From Thiobacillus thioparus DSM 505 (GTDB lineage: Bacteria > Pseudomonadota > Gammaproteobacteria > Burkholderiales > Thiobacillaceae), in assembly GCF_000373385.1 (NCBI RefSeq), contig NZ_KB891328.1:62001-126000 (forward strand): a stretch of 64,000 nt of DNA. The letters run 5' to 3'. The translations under genes were made by a program, and so were the position numbers. Each line of letters opens with the position of its first letter. The stretch's first letter is position 1. Shown piece after piece: positions 41,798-50,721 of the stretch. The notes beneath the pieces are model-generated. The model searched no databases and was not told the DNA's origin. It saw only the letters and a program-made list of their open reading frames with translations.

Positions 41798-42051
41798 CTG
41801 CCGCAACCGCCGCAACAACTCCCGTTCGCATGCGGGGATTGTGGTGCCTCGACGAGCACGCCCGCTTCGGCGAGCGCTGCCACCAACTGCGTACGTGTCG
41901 TCGTTTTATCGTCTATGCGCGCAAACAAGCGTGCAGGGGAATCCAGAAATGATACGTCGTGCACGCCAGGGATCGCTTTCAGACGTGCAGCGGCACGTTC
42001 CGCTGCTTCGGCGCTGACGGATCCGACGATATGTAGGGTCTCGGTTTTCAT
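41794..42051 (-). CDS. Small HMA-like protein with cysteine-rich tail
   Basis: An 85-residue protein whose secondary-structure pattern (TLHIVGSVSAEAAERAAARLKAIPGVHDVSFL) recalls a heavy-metal-associated domain. The usual metal-binding MxCxxC loop is replaced by SVSAE. Instead, three cysteines sit in the C-terminal tail (SCCGGCGS). That suggests metal binding or redox function through the tail, but this is inference. ATG 42051 was chosen because the fold starts there. Confidence 0.68.
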   Translation of the reverse strand: MKTETLHIVGSVSAEAAERAAARLKAIPGVHDVSFLDSPARLFARIDDKTTTRTQLVAALAEAGVLVEAPQSPHANGSCCGGCGS

Positions 42052-42137
42052 GTTTGCTCTTTCATGGAAAAAATAGAGGTGTGCGAGAAGCTTGGCGGCA
42101 GGGTCATCAGTACTGGCCGTCCTTTCCGCAAGGACAA

Positions 42138-42174
42138 CCAATTTAACATATAAATTAAATACATGTTAAGTTGG
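42138..42174. promoter_or_regulatory. 37-nt AT-rich palindrome, candidate operator
   Basis: The arms CCAATTTAACAT (42138-42149) and ATGTTAAGTTGG (42163-42174) are inverted repeats matching at 11 of 12 positions, separated by a 13-nt A/T-only core apart from one C. It lies between the divergent starts of the HMA-like gene and the moxR operon, 87 and 101 bp away. This placement suits a repressor or activator site. No T-run follows, so a terminator is less likely. Confidence 0.55.
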
Positions 42175-42274
42175 GGGTAAACGCACTTGACTTTCAACCC
42201 TTGGGACTTAGCACCCATTGCGGCCCTTGCGACGCCCCGCTAAGGTTGGTGCCTTATGGAGGGCTGGAATAATC

Positions 42275-43231
42275 ATGTCGAATCAATCCCGCGTTCTTGA
42301 ACTGCGCCAGGCACTGTCGCGCGTCATCGTCGGCCAAGACAGCCTGCTCGATCGCCTGGTGGTCGGCCTGCTTGCCGGCGGGCACGTGCTGGTGGAGGGG
42401 GTGCCGGGGCTGGCCAAGACGACCGCCGTGAAGACGCTCGCTGCTGCGATCCACGGCAGTTTCCGCCGCATCCAGTTCACCCCCGACCTCCTGCCGGGCG
42501 ACCTGACCGGTACCGACATCTACCACGAAGGCCAGTTCGAATTCATCGAAGGGCCGTTGTTCCACGAGATCATCCTCGCCGACGAGATCAACCGCGCCCC
42601 CGCCAAGGTGCAGGCCGCGCTGCTGGAAGCGATGCAGGAGCACCAGATCACGGTGGGCGGGGTGACGCGCCCGCTGCCGCCGCTGTTCATGGTGATGGCG
42701 ACGCAGAATCCTCTGGAACAGGCGGGCACCTATCCGCTTCCCGAGGCACAACTGGATCGCTTTCTGTTGCATGTGGCGCTGGGTTATCCGAGCGATGCGG
42801 AGGAACTCGACATCCTGCGCCGCGACCGCACACAGGCGACGGGCGCGGGCCATGCGCCGGTCGCGGCGGTGATCGATACGGCCACCGTGCTGGCCGCGCG
42901 CGAGGACGTGCAGAAAGTGCACGTGTCGGACGAGGTCGAGCGTTACATTGTCGCCTTGGTACGTGCCACACGCGAACCCGGCGAATGGCGCGCCGACTGG
43001 GCGCAGGCGGTGGACGTGGGTGCCAGCCCGCGCGCCTCGCTCGCCCTCCTGCATGCCTCGGCCGCTGCGGCGTACCTGCGCGGCCGCGACTACGTGACGC
43101 CGGACGACGTGCGCGATCTGGTTGCCGACTGCCTGCGTCATCGCATCATGTTGAGCCTCGACGCGCGTTTGCTGAAGCTCGACCGCGACGCCTTCATCGC
43201 AGGCCTGCTCGAGGCCATGCCTGCACCGTGA
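42275..43231 (+). CDS. MoxR-family AAA+ ATPase
   Basis: A 318-residue MoxR chaperone-type ATPase. Walker A GVPGLAKT is at 42-49, Walker B ILADEINRAPAKVQAALLEAM follows, and sensor 1 is in VMATQNPLEQAGTYPLPEAQ. MoxR proteins act with VWA-domain partners to assemble or activate membrane or periplasmic enzymes. ATG 42275 is preferred over the upstream in-frame start. It opens a six-gene operon with short overlaps throughout. Confidence 0.93.
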   Translation: MSNQSRVLELRQALSRVIVGQDSLLDRLVVGLLAGGHVLVEGVPGLAKTTAVKTLAAAIHGSFRRIQFTPDLLPGDLTGTDIYHEGQFEFIEGPLFHEIILADEINRAPAKVQAALLEAMQEHQITVGGVTRPLPPLFMVMATQNPLEQAGTYPLPEAQLDRFLLHVALGYPSDAEELDILRRDRTQATGAGHAPVAAVIDTATVLAAREDVQKVHVSDEVERYIVALVRATREPGEWRADWAQAVDVGASPRASLALLHASAAAAYLRGRDYVTPDDVRDLVADCLRHRIMLSLDARLLKLDRDAFIAGLLEAMPAP

Positions 43232-44190
43232 TACGGGCGCGGCTCAAGCGGCTGGCGCGCCTGCGCGTGCAGGCCGAGACCCCGGCATCGGTCCACATCC
43301 CGCTGATCACAGCCACCGACATCGCCGAACTCGCGGTGCAGGACAGCTTGCTGGCCACGCTGCCGGTACGCGAGGTGCACGACCACCATGCCGGCGACTG
43401 GGCGTCGCGCTGGCTGGGACGCGGGCTGGATTTCGAGGAATCGCGCCTGTACAGCCCAGGCGACGACATCCGCGACATGGACTGGCACACCACCGCGCGT
43501 ACCGGTCGTGCGCACCTGAAAATCTACCGCGAAGAGCGACAACCGCTGGTACATCTGGTGGTGGATCGCGGCACCACCATGCGCTTTGGCACGCGCCGCC
43601 GCCTCAAGGTCGCCCAGGCGGTACGGGTGGCCGCGGTACTGGCCTTCACCGCTGCCGGACATAATGGCGTGATCGGCGCCACGTTGTGGGGCACGCAGGA
43701 TGAAACGCTGCCCGCGCGGCATGGCCGGATGGCGGCGCTCGGCCTGATCGAACAGGCGGCAGCACCGTGTCCGCCGCTCAGCGATCCTGCGCCGACCGAA
43801 TCCCTGCGCTATGGGGATCGCCTCGCCGCGCTGGAGGTCGGCTTGCCACGCGGCGCGCGGCTGGTGCTGATCAGCGACTTCGCCTGGCTAACCGATGCCC
43901 ACGTTGCACCATTGGCGCGATTGGCCGCGCGCGTCGATGTATGGGCGATCCGGATCGTCGACGTGGCCGAGCGCGGCTTGCCGGCAATGGGAACCGTATG
44001 TTTCCACGACATGGCAAGTGGCCGGCGGGTATGGCTCGACACCGCGCAGGATTCGGTTCGCAACGCCATCCGCACGGCATTCTCCGATCGCCAGGCGGCA
44101 CAGGCCGCCTGGCTGGCGCGGGCCGGAGTGCGCCACTCGCAGGTGGACAGCGAAGCCGACGACCTGATTGCACTGCTTGCACATGGCTGA
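43228..44190 (+). CDS. DUF58 domain-containing protein
   Basis: A 320-residue protein with the DUF58 signature GLDFEESRLYSPGDDIRDMD followed by WHTTARTGRAHLKIYREER. A degenerate VWA-like segment (HLVVDRGTTMRFG) comes next. The start is GTG 43228, which overlaps the moxR stop by 4 nt; the open frame extends further upstream inside moxR but is not conserved there. DUF58 proteins accompany MoxR and BatA/B proteins. Confidence 0.88.
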   Translation: MIRARLKRLARLRVQAETPASVHIPLITATDIAELAVQDSLLATLPVREVHDHHAGDWASRWLGRGLDFEESRLYSPGDDIRDMDWHTTARTGRAHLKIYREERQPLVHLVVDRGTTMRFGTRRRLKVAQAVRVAAVLAFTAAGHNGVIGATLWGTQDETLPARHGRMAALGLIEQAAAPCPPLSDPAPTESLRYGDRLAALEVGLPRGARLVLISDFAWLTDAHVAPLARLAARVDVWAIRIVDVAERGLPAMGTVCFHDMASGRRVWLDTAQDSVRNAIRTAFSDRQAAQAAWLARAGVRHSQVDSEADDLIALLAHG

Positions 44191-44611
44191 CCCGCGCAAC
44201 GAACTGGCCGACATCATCACGCCGGCTGCGCCGGCCATGATGGTGCCCGCCGGCCATGGCCTGCTGTGGTGGGTCGCGGTGGGGCTGATGTGTGCAACCG
44301 CTGTTTTACTGCTTGCCTGGCTGGGGCGGCGGCGCCGTCCGGCGCGCAATCTGGCTGCGATCGCCGCGGCGGCGGCGCAGCGGCAGGACACGCCCGCGGT
44401 CTTGGCCGGCTGGCTCGACGCCTGGGCGCGCATGCGCTTCGGGCTGGCGTGGGTGGATGCGGCCAACTGTCCGGCCGGCCTCGATCCGGCCATGTGGGCG
44501 GATTGGGTTGCGACATTGGCGCAGCTGCGATTTGCGCCGCCGCGTCCCGATGCGTATGCCGTCTTGGGACGTTTGTGTGAGTGCGCGCATCCGTGGAGAC
44601 ACCGTGTTTGA
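44183..44611 (+). CDS. DUF4381 domain-containing membrane protein
   Basis: A 142-residue protein: a short N-terminal segment DIITPAAPAMMVPAGHGLLWW, a membrane helix (about 27-46), and a soluble C-terminal part. This layout and its place after the DUF58 gene are typical of DUF4381 in MoxR/VWA operons. It overlaps both neighbours by 8 nt. Function unknown. Confidence 0.8.
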   Translation: MADPRNELADIITPAAPAMMVPAGHGLLWWVAVGLMCATAVLLLAWLGRRRRPARNLAAIAAAAAQRQDTPAVLAGWLDAWARMRFGLAWVDAANCPAGLDPAMWADWVATLAQLRFAPPRPDAYAVLGRLCECAHPWRHRV

Positions 44612-45584
44612 ACTGGCGCATCCCGGCTGGCTGTTTCTGCTGCTACTGGTCGTCGGCTGGGGCTGGCTGGCCTGGCGGCGTGCGCAGGGCGAGGCCCCGG
44701 ATGCAATTCTCAATCATCCGGCACTGCCGCTGGCGACGGCGGTGCGTCTGCCTGCACCCGGCCTGCGCGGGCCGGTCGTCCTCTATGGACTGGCATTCGC
44801 CCTGCTGGTGCTGGCCCTGGCGCAGCCGCGCGAAGTGGGCGACTGGGTCGTGCCGCCGCCCGAGGGGCGCGACATGGTGCTGCTGATCGATACCTCGCTC
44901 ACCATGAGCATCCGCGATTTCGCTATCCATGATCCAAAACTGGGCGACCGCGAAGTCGAACGCATGAGCGTATTGAAGGACACGCTGAGCCGGTTTATCC
45001 AGGGCCGTGCCGGCGACCGCTTCGGTGTGATCGTGTTCGGCAGCGAGGTGGCGACGCTGACGCCGCCGACCTTCGATCGCGCCCACGCCATCGCACAGAT
45101 CCAGCGTATCCAGGTCGGTATGGCAGGAAACGACACTGCGCTGGGCGACGCGCTCGGTATGGCGCTGAAGCAGGTGCGCACGCGTCGCCTGCGACCGGTG
45201 ATCATTCTGGTGAGCGACGGTGCCGACAACAATGCCGGCGCGCTGACGCCGGCCGAAGCGCTGGCAGTGGCGCATCAGGCCGGGGTGGCGATCCACGCCC
45301 TGCAATTCGGCAGCGACCCCTACGCGGCGGGCCGTGCTGAACAGGCCGGCCATGATCCACAGCCTGGCCTGGCTGATCTGGCACGACTCACCCAGGGACA
45401 GTATTTTTCGATCCAAAGCGCGACTGACGCCACACGCGTGATGCACGCGATCGACAAGATCGAGCCGACACTGCCGCGTTCGCCACGGCATCGGCAAGTG
45501 CGCGAGGGGTACTGGGCCGTGCTCGCATTCGCCGCCGTGGCATTGGTCTGGGCGCGCTGGCTCGCATTGAGACATCGCGCATGA
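44604..45584 (+). CDS. BatA-like VWA domain membrane protein
   Basis: A 326-residue protein with N-terminal membrane helices (about 8-24 and 57-74). The VWA domain carries the MIDAS motif DTSLTMS at 96-102 and a later SDGADNNAG. A C-terminal membrane helix follows. The start is GTG 44604, overlapping the DUF4381 stop by 8 nt; the much longer open frame upstream lies over that gene. BatA-type proteins are linked to aerotolerance or envelope enzyme maturation. Confidence 0.87.
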   Translation: MFELAHPGWLFLLLLVVGWGWLAWRRAQGEAPDAILNHPALPLATAVRLPAPGLRGPVVLYGLAFALLVLALAQPREVGDWVVPPPEGRDMVLLIDTSLTMSIRDFAIHDPKLGDREVERMSVLKDTLSRFIQGRAGDRFGVIVFGSEVATLTPPTFDRAHAIAQIQRIQVGMAGNDTALGDALGMALKQVRTRRLRPVIILVSDGADNNAGALTPAEALAVAHQAGVAIHALQFGSDPYAAGRAEQAGHDPQPGLADLARLTQGQYFSIQSATDATRVMHAIDKIEPTLPRSPRHRQVREGYWAVLAFAAVALVWARWLALRHRA

Positions 45585-47311
45585 TCGAACTGCAGCCATT
45601 GCACTGGCGCGAACCGTTGTGGCTGGGACTGGCTGCGGTCCCGCTGCTGTTCGGCGCGTGGCGCCACCGGCGCCGCGCCCGGTTGCTGCGCTATGCCGAT
45701 GCCGCGTTGTTGCCCTGGGCGGTGGCCCCGTCTGCCGTGAAGCAAGAAAGCCCGTTGCGGACGCTGGCCCATGCGTTGGCCTGGCTGCTTCTGGCGCTGG
45801 CCGCCGCCGGGCCGCGTCTGCCCCTGGACGTACAGGATGGCCAGCCTGCGCCGCGCCACCTGCTGACGATGATGGTGGTGCTGGATATATCGGCCTCGAT
45901 GCGCGCCACCGACACTGTACCGGATCGTTTCGGCCGGGCACGTCTCGAACTGCTCGACTGGCTGACGCGCCTGCAGGGTGAACGCGTGGGTCTCATCGTC
46001 TATTCCGGTGAAGCGGGCGTACTGCTGCCGCCGACCGACGACCCGGCGCTGCTGCGGCGTGCGATCGATCAGGCGAATCCGAGCCTGATCGAGGCACAGG
46101 GCACCAATCTGGCGGGTGCGTTCGACCTGGCGCGCGCACAATTGCTTGCCGCACCCGGACAGGCCAAGGCAATCCTGCTGGTGACCGATGCCGAAGCGGG
46201 CAGTTTCGACGCGGCGGCAGAGACGGCCGGCGCGGCGTTGCGCAAGGCCCGTGTGCCGGTGTTTGTGCTGGGCATGGGCAGTGAGGCTGGCGCGCCCGTG
46301 CCGTTGCCTGATGGCGGCTTTGCCGAACGAGATGGCGCGCCGGTGCTGAGCCGCATGGACGCGTCGCCTTATCGCGAGCTGGCACGTGCGACAGGCGGGC
46401 GTTTCGCTGTGGTCAGCGATGGTGATACGGACTGGTTGACACTGCATGACCAGGGTATCGCAAGCCTGCCCGGCGATCCCGTTGTGCCGGAGCATGTCAC
46501 CGCATGGCACGAGCTTTATGCATGGTGCCTGGCTCCAGCATTGGCGCTGTTCATGGCGGTGTCGCTGCCGCGTCGGGTGGTGGTGCTCATCGCCCTCGCA
46601 ATGTGTGGCATGTCGGCTATGCCGACTCGTGCGTTGGCCGATGAGGCCGCTGCCTGGCAGGCCTGGCAACAACGACACTATGCCCGCGCGCAAACCCTGT
46701 ATGCGCAGGTCGGCGGCTATACAGGCCGAATGGGGGCGGGAGCGGCCGCCTGGCGACAGGCGGACTATACGGCGGCGGCACGCCACTTCGGCGCGGCGCT
46801 GCTGCTGGCCGACAATGACCAGCAGCGCGCTGATGCGCTCTACGACCTGGGCAACGCGCTGTATGCTCGCAAGCGATGGCAGGCGGCATTCGAGGCGTTC
46901 GAGACGGTGTTGCGTATGCGGCCCGGCGACGCCCGGGCGCGCGTCAATCTGCAGCAGGCCTGGCAACAACTGCGCCGCCAGCGTGCCGAGGTGCCGATGC
47001 ACAGCGACCTTGGCGGGCGCCGCGGCTTTCTGGCCGAAGGCCGGATCCAACTGGACGGCCAACCCGCGAACCTGCCGGATGAGCCGGAATCACGCCCTGC
47101 CGGCGTGCAGCTGGACCGCAATCCGGCGGCGGCGAGCGGAACACGCCTGGGCGAGGTGCCCGCAGCGCGCCAGGCACCCACGGTCGATCCCAGGCTGACG
47201 TTGTCGGGCTTGGCCAAGCTCGAACGCCTGGATGATCGTCCGGCAACCATGTTGAAAAACCTGCTGAAGCAGGATGCCCGGCACGACGACACGGAACGGC
47301 CGCCATGGTGA
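45581..47311 (+). CDS. BatB-BatC fusion: VWA domain plus TPR protein
   Basis: A 576-residue protein. Residues 1-80 hold membrane segments, and the VWA domain has the MIDAS motif DISASM at 102-107. A second membrane segment near 325-350 leads to periplasmic TPR repeats (about 355-470; ADALYDLGNALYARKRWQAA). A charged, disordered tail follows. In Bacteroides and Leptospira these parts are separate BatB and BatC proteins. It overlaps the upstream VWA gene by 4 nt. Confidence 0.86.
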   Translation: MIELQPLHWREPLWLGLAAVPLLFGAWRHRRRARLLRYADAALLPWAVAPSAVKQESPLRTLAHALAWLLLALAAAGPRLPLDVQDGQPAPRHLLTMMVVLDISASMRATDTVPDRFGRARLELLDWLTRLQGERVGLIVYSGEAGVLLPPTDDPALLRRAIDQANPSLIEAQGTNLAGAFDLARAQLLAAPGQAKAILLVTDAEAGSFDAAAETAGAALRKARVPVFVLGMGSEAGAPVPLPDGGFAERDGAPVLSRMDASPYRELARATGGRFAVVSDGDTDWLTLHDQGIASLPGDPVVPEHVTAWHELYAWCLAPALALFMAVSLPRRVVVLIALAMCGMSAMPTRALADEAAAWQAWQQRHYARAQTLYAQVGGYTGRMGAGAAAWRQADYTAAARHFGAALLLADNDQQRADALYDLGNALYARKRWQAAFEAFETVLRMRPGDARARVNLQQAWQQLRRQRAEVPMHSDLGGRRGFLAEGRIQLDGQPANLPDEPESRPAGVQLDRNPAAASGTRLGEVPAARQAPTVDPRLTLSGLAKLERLDDRPATMLKNLLKQDARHDDTERPPW

Positions 47312-48771
47312 GAGTCCTGATATTCCTGCTGATGGCGGGTGCCGCTCATGCGGCATCGCTGACTGCCCGATTGGACAGGACCGTCGTGGCGCTGGGCGAG
47401 CCGGTCAACCTGACGGTGCAGGCGCGCGGCCTGAATCTCGACGCGCTGGATCTGGCGCCGCTGGGTGTCACGTTCGACGTGTATGCGCGCACCCGCAGCA
47501 GCGGGGAAAGCGGCGAAACCCTCGTGCTGACGCTGTATCCGCGCGCAGCCGGCGTCTTGCGGATTCCCGCATTGCCTCTTGAGCACATGCACACACATGG
47601 GCTGTCGCTGAAGGTGACCGATGGCAATGAGGCCGTACCACGCGTGACAGCGGGCTGGACGCTGGAACCTGCGATGCCGCGGGTCAATCAACCCACGCGC
47701 TTGACGCTGTCGATCTGCGACGACGGCAGTCTGCAATGGCAGCGCCCGGATTTGCCGACGCAGGCAGGGCGGAGCGTGCGCGTTTTGGGAGAAGACGAGC
47801 ATGCCGGCGTGCACATGGGAGGCGAAGCGTGCACCTTGCATCGTTATTTCTGGGCGCTGCTCGTGACGCGGGACGGGACGGCGAGGCTGGGCGTTCCGAT
47901 GCTCGATGCCAACCGGTTCGGGCAACGCCTGCGTTTTCCCGGGCCTGATCTGGCCTTTCAGGCGGTCGCTTTGCCTGCCTGGCTACCCGATCATGTCCCG
48001 CCGGTCGCGCCGGTCATCCACGCCGACCCCCTGCCTGAACGCTGGCCCATGCAACGGCCGTTCAGCTGGCGTGTCGAGGTGTTGGGCGGCTACAGCGCAG
48101 AGGGGCTAAGAGCCCTGCTGGATGGGCAGCTGCGGGATTCACCTGCGCTGGGCATCTACCCGCCGCTGATCGAAGCAGTCGCGCCGGACGATCCCGCTTC
48201 GCCGCTCTCGCGCTACGTCGTCACGCTGTTTCTGGAACCGCGCGCAAGCGGCGCTCTGAACCTGCCCGCATTGCGCCTGCCATGGTATGACGCGGCGCGT
48301 GGCCAACTGGCCAGCATGCAGCTGGCAGGGAAGACACTGACAGTTTTCGACCCGCGCCGGCAACGCATCGTGCAGGGAATGCTGGGCATTGCGGGCGCGT
48401 TGCTGCTGGCAGTGGGGATCTGGCAAGCCAGGTGCCGGGTTCGCTGGCGGATTGCGCGGTGGCGCGGCCTGCGCGCAATCCGCGAGGCCCGGGATATCGC
48501 TGGCCTGGACCAGGCCGTGCGGCAGTTTTCACTGACGGGACAGGCTGCCGCATCCAGTCTCGGCGAATGGCAGCATCGCGTGCAGTGGGAAACGGAAGCG
48601 TGCGACGTGGCCGATGCCGTTCGACGACTGGAGCGTCAGCGCTTCGGGCAGGACACGTCCCCCTTGACTGCATTGCAGCAGGGCTTCCTGGAAATACTGG
48701 CACGGAGCCGCCCGAAATCGCGTTCCTTCCGGTCGGTTCTCCGCATGGGCGTGCGCATCTCACAGGCGTAA
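47305..48771 (+). CDS. BatD-like protein
   Basis: A 488-residue protein with a signal peptide (ends AAHA). Beta-rich periplasmic domains follow (LTARLDRTVVALGEPVNLTVQ is the typical BatD entry). A membrane helix lies near 350-370, with a cytoplasmic C-terminal tail after it. It is the last gene of the MoxR operon and overlaps the BatB-C gene by 7 nt. A terminator follows immediately. Confidence 0.82.
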   Translation: MVRVLIFLLMAGAAHAASLTARLDRTVVALGEPVNLTVQARGLNLDALDLAPLGVTFDVYARTRSSGESGETLVLTLYPRAAGVLRIPALPLEHMHTHGLSLKVTDGNEAVPRVTAGWTLEPAMPRVNQPTRLTLSICDDGSLQWQRPDLPTQAGRSVRVLGEDEHAGVHMGGEACTLHRYFWALLVTRDGTARLGVPMLDANRFGQRLRFPGPDLAFQAVALPAWLPDHVPPVAPVIHADPLPERWPMQRPFSWRVEVLGGYSAEGLRALLDGQLRDSPALGIYPPLIEAVAPDDPASPLSRYVVTLFLEPRASGALNLPALRLPWYDAARGQLASMQLAGKTLTVFDPRRQRIVQGMLGIAGALLLAVGIWQARCRVRWRIARWRGLRAIREARDIAGLDQAVRQFSLTGQAAASSLGEWQHRVQWETEACDVADAVRRLERQRFGQDTSPLTALQQGFLEILARSRPKSRSFRSVLRMGVRISQA

Positions 48772-48772
48772 A

Positions 48773-48794
48773 AAAAGGGGCTTGCGCCCCTTTT
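48773..48794. terminator. Bidirectional rho-independent terminator between batD and soxB
   Basis: A 9-bp stem (48773-48781 with 48786-48794) has a 4-nt loop, with A-runs on the left and T-runs on the right. It lies between the convergent stops of the BatD-like gene (48771) and soxB (48811) and can end both transcripts. Confidence 0.88.
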
Positions 48795-48810
48795 GGGTCG
48801 TGTGGCAGGT

Positions 48811-50556
48811 TTAGGACAAACCGCCGTCGTAATCGGCGATACCCGGATTGGATTTGCCGACGCCCATGATTTTTGGCTCGTTCAGCTTCAGGCCCTTGAT
48901 GACCTTCTTGTCGCGCAGGTAAGTGGCGACGACCTCCCAGATCGGTTCGCCGGCGACACCTTCGCCGACCGGCGCCCAGCCGGCAACCTTGTAGGTCTTC
49001 TTGGCATCAACCGGCTTGCCCTTGATGGTCATGTTGCTGATCCGCTTGCCGATGGTCTGGTTCGGGCTGACCGTGTATTCGATGCCGCCCACGCGCACCA
49101 TGTCGCCACCCTGCTGGTAATAGGGGTCGGCGTTGAACAGGTTGTCGCAGACGTCTTCCATGATGGTCTTGATCGTCTCACCGCTCATGCTGGTCAGTGT
49201 GGTCTGCGGATAGGTGATCGCGGTCTGGTCCATCAGGCGTTCCATCGTGATGTCCTCGCCCGGCAGCAGGGTAGTGCCCCAGCGGAAGCCCGGCGAGAAG
49301 GCGGCGTCTGCACCTTTCACGTCCATCAGCGCGTCGACCAGCAACTGGTCCCAGGTACCGTTGAAGTTGCCGCGGCGATACAGGAAATCGTCGGAAACGG
49401 CGAGTTTCTCGTTCAGCTTCTTCTCGTAGGGCGCGCGTACCTTCTTGATATAGGCGTCCATCGCCGGATCGGCCGGCAGCAGGTTGGAGAACACCGGCAG
49501 CAGGCGGTACTTGAAGCTTTCCACGCGCTTGCCCTTGACTTCGAAATCCATCACGCCGAGGAACTTGCCATTGGAGCCGGCATTGGTCACCAGGGTGATG
49601 CCCTTGGCGTTCTTGACCTTGACCGGTTGCGGCACACCGTCGTGCGTATGGCCGCCGAAGATGGCGTCGACGCCGGTGACGCGGCTGGCCATCTTGAGGT
49701 CGACGTCCATGCCGTTGTGCGACAGCACCACGACCACCTGCGCGCCTTTGGCGCGTGCCTCGTCCACCCATTTCTGCATGCTGTCGTCGCGGATGCCGAA
49801 GCTCCAGTCAGGGACCATGTAGCGCGGGTTGGCGATCGGCGTATAGGGGAAAGCCTGGCCGATGACGGCGACTTTCACGCCGTTCATTTCCTTCATGACA
49901 TAGGGCTTGAACACCTGGTCACCGAAGTCGTTGGTGACGATGTTCTGTGCCACGAACTCGACGCCGGCCTTCTTGAAGTCCTTGTTGACGATTTCCACTA
50001 CGCGGTCGGCGCCGAAGGTCGATTCCCAGTGTGGCGTCATGATGTCCACTCCCAGCGCGATACAGGCATCGACCATGTCTTGCGCGTCGGTCCACAGCGA
50101 CGTGGCCGAACCCTGCCAGGTATCGCCGCCGTCGAGTAGCAACGCGCCCGGGCGCTGCGCACGCAGCTTGTCGACCAGGGTTTTCAGGTGGGCGAAACCG
50201 CCGACCTTGCCGTAGACTTTGGCGGCTTCGGTGAAGTCGAGGTAGGTGAATGCGTGGGCCTCGGCGCTGCCGGGCTTGATACCGTAGTGCTTCAGCAGAT
50301 TCTGGCCGACCAGATGGGGTGCCTTGCCGAGCGCACTGCCGACGCCCAGATTGACGTTGGGTTCACGGAACCAGATAGGCAGCAGCTGGGCATGACAGTC
50401 GGTGAAATGCAGCAACGAGACGTTGCCGTGGCGCGGTACATCGTAGAAATTAGACGGCACCTTGCCGCCCGCCAGTGCGGACTTGCTGTCCAGTGCCATA
50501 CCGGACGCAGCGGCGACAGCGAGTAGTTGCAGGAACTCGCGACGGTTCATGTGCAT
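48811..50556 (-). CDS. soxB: Thiosulfohydrolase SoxB
   Basis: SoxB hydrolyses the terminal sulfonate from SoxY-bound intermediates, releasing sulfate. The 581-residue protein starts with a Tat signal (NRREFLQLLAVAAASG). Binuclear manganese-site motifs of the 5'-nucleotidase superfamily follow: HFTDCHAQL, LLDGGDTWQGS, VVLSHNGMD and GGHTHDG. ATG 50556 is placed correctly behind GAGGAA. It is the distal gene of the sox cluster but has its own 120-bp leader after a terminator. Confidence 0.97.
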   Translation of the reverse strand: MHMNRREFLQLLAVAAASGMALDSKSALAGGKVPSNFYDVPRHGNVSLLHFTDCHAQLLPIWFREPNVNLGVGSALGKAPHLVGQNLLKHYGIKPGSAEAHAFTYLDFTEAAKVYGKVGGFAHLKTLVDKLRAQRPGALLLDGGDTWQGSATSLWTDAQDMVDACIALGVDIMTPHWESTFGADRVVEIVNKDFKKAGVEFVAQNIVTNDFGDQVFKPYVMKEMNGVKVAVIGQAFPYTPIANPRYMVPDWSFGIRDDSMQKWVDEARAKGAQVVVVLSHNGMDVDLKMASRVTGVDAIFGGHTHDGVPQPVKVKNAKGITLVTNAGSNGKFLGVMDFEVKGKRVESFKYRLLPVFSNLLPADPAMDAYIKKVRAPYEKKLNEKLAVSDDFLYRRGNFNGTWDQLLVDALMDVKGADAAFSPGFRWGTTLLPGEDITMERLMDQTAITYPQTTLTSMSGETIKTIMEDVCDNLFNADPYYQQGGDMVRVGGIEYTVSPNQTIGKRISNMTIKGKPVDAKKTYKVAGWAPVGEGVAGEPIWEVVATYLRDKKVIKGLKLNEPKIMGVGKSNPGIADYDGGLS

Positions 50557-50678
50557 GGAATTTTCCTCGGGGATGTCAGGGGTGGAAGGGGATATTATTC
50601 ACATTGTCGGTTTACGAATGCCGTCCGTAAATAGTAGCTCCCGCTCATATTCAAAAGGGCCGGCCCGATAAACCAAAT

Positions 50679-50706
50679 GAAAAAGCCCGGCTGCCCGGGC
50701 TTTTTC
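50679..50706 (-). terminator. Rho-independent terminator after soxA
   Basis: A perfect 11-bp stem (50680-50690 with 50695-50705) has a 4-nt loop and flanking A/T runs. It sits 16 nt past the soxA stop on the minus strand and 120 bp before soxB, so soxB may be transcribed partly on its own. Confidence 0.87.
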
Positions 50707-50721
50707 GTGTGTTGCAGCGGC

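Noticed and set aside
42985..43227. Extended N-terminus of the DUF58 protein
   Set aside because: The upstream part lies wholly inside moxR and has no conserved sequence; GTG 43228 overlaps the moxR stop by 4 nt and begins the expected domain.
45320..47062. A 580-codon minus-strand frame
   Set aside because: Antisense shadow of the two VWA genes; composition is Arg/Gln/His-rich without domain features.
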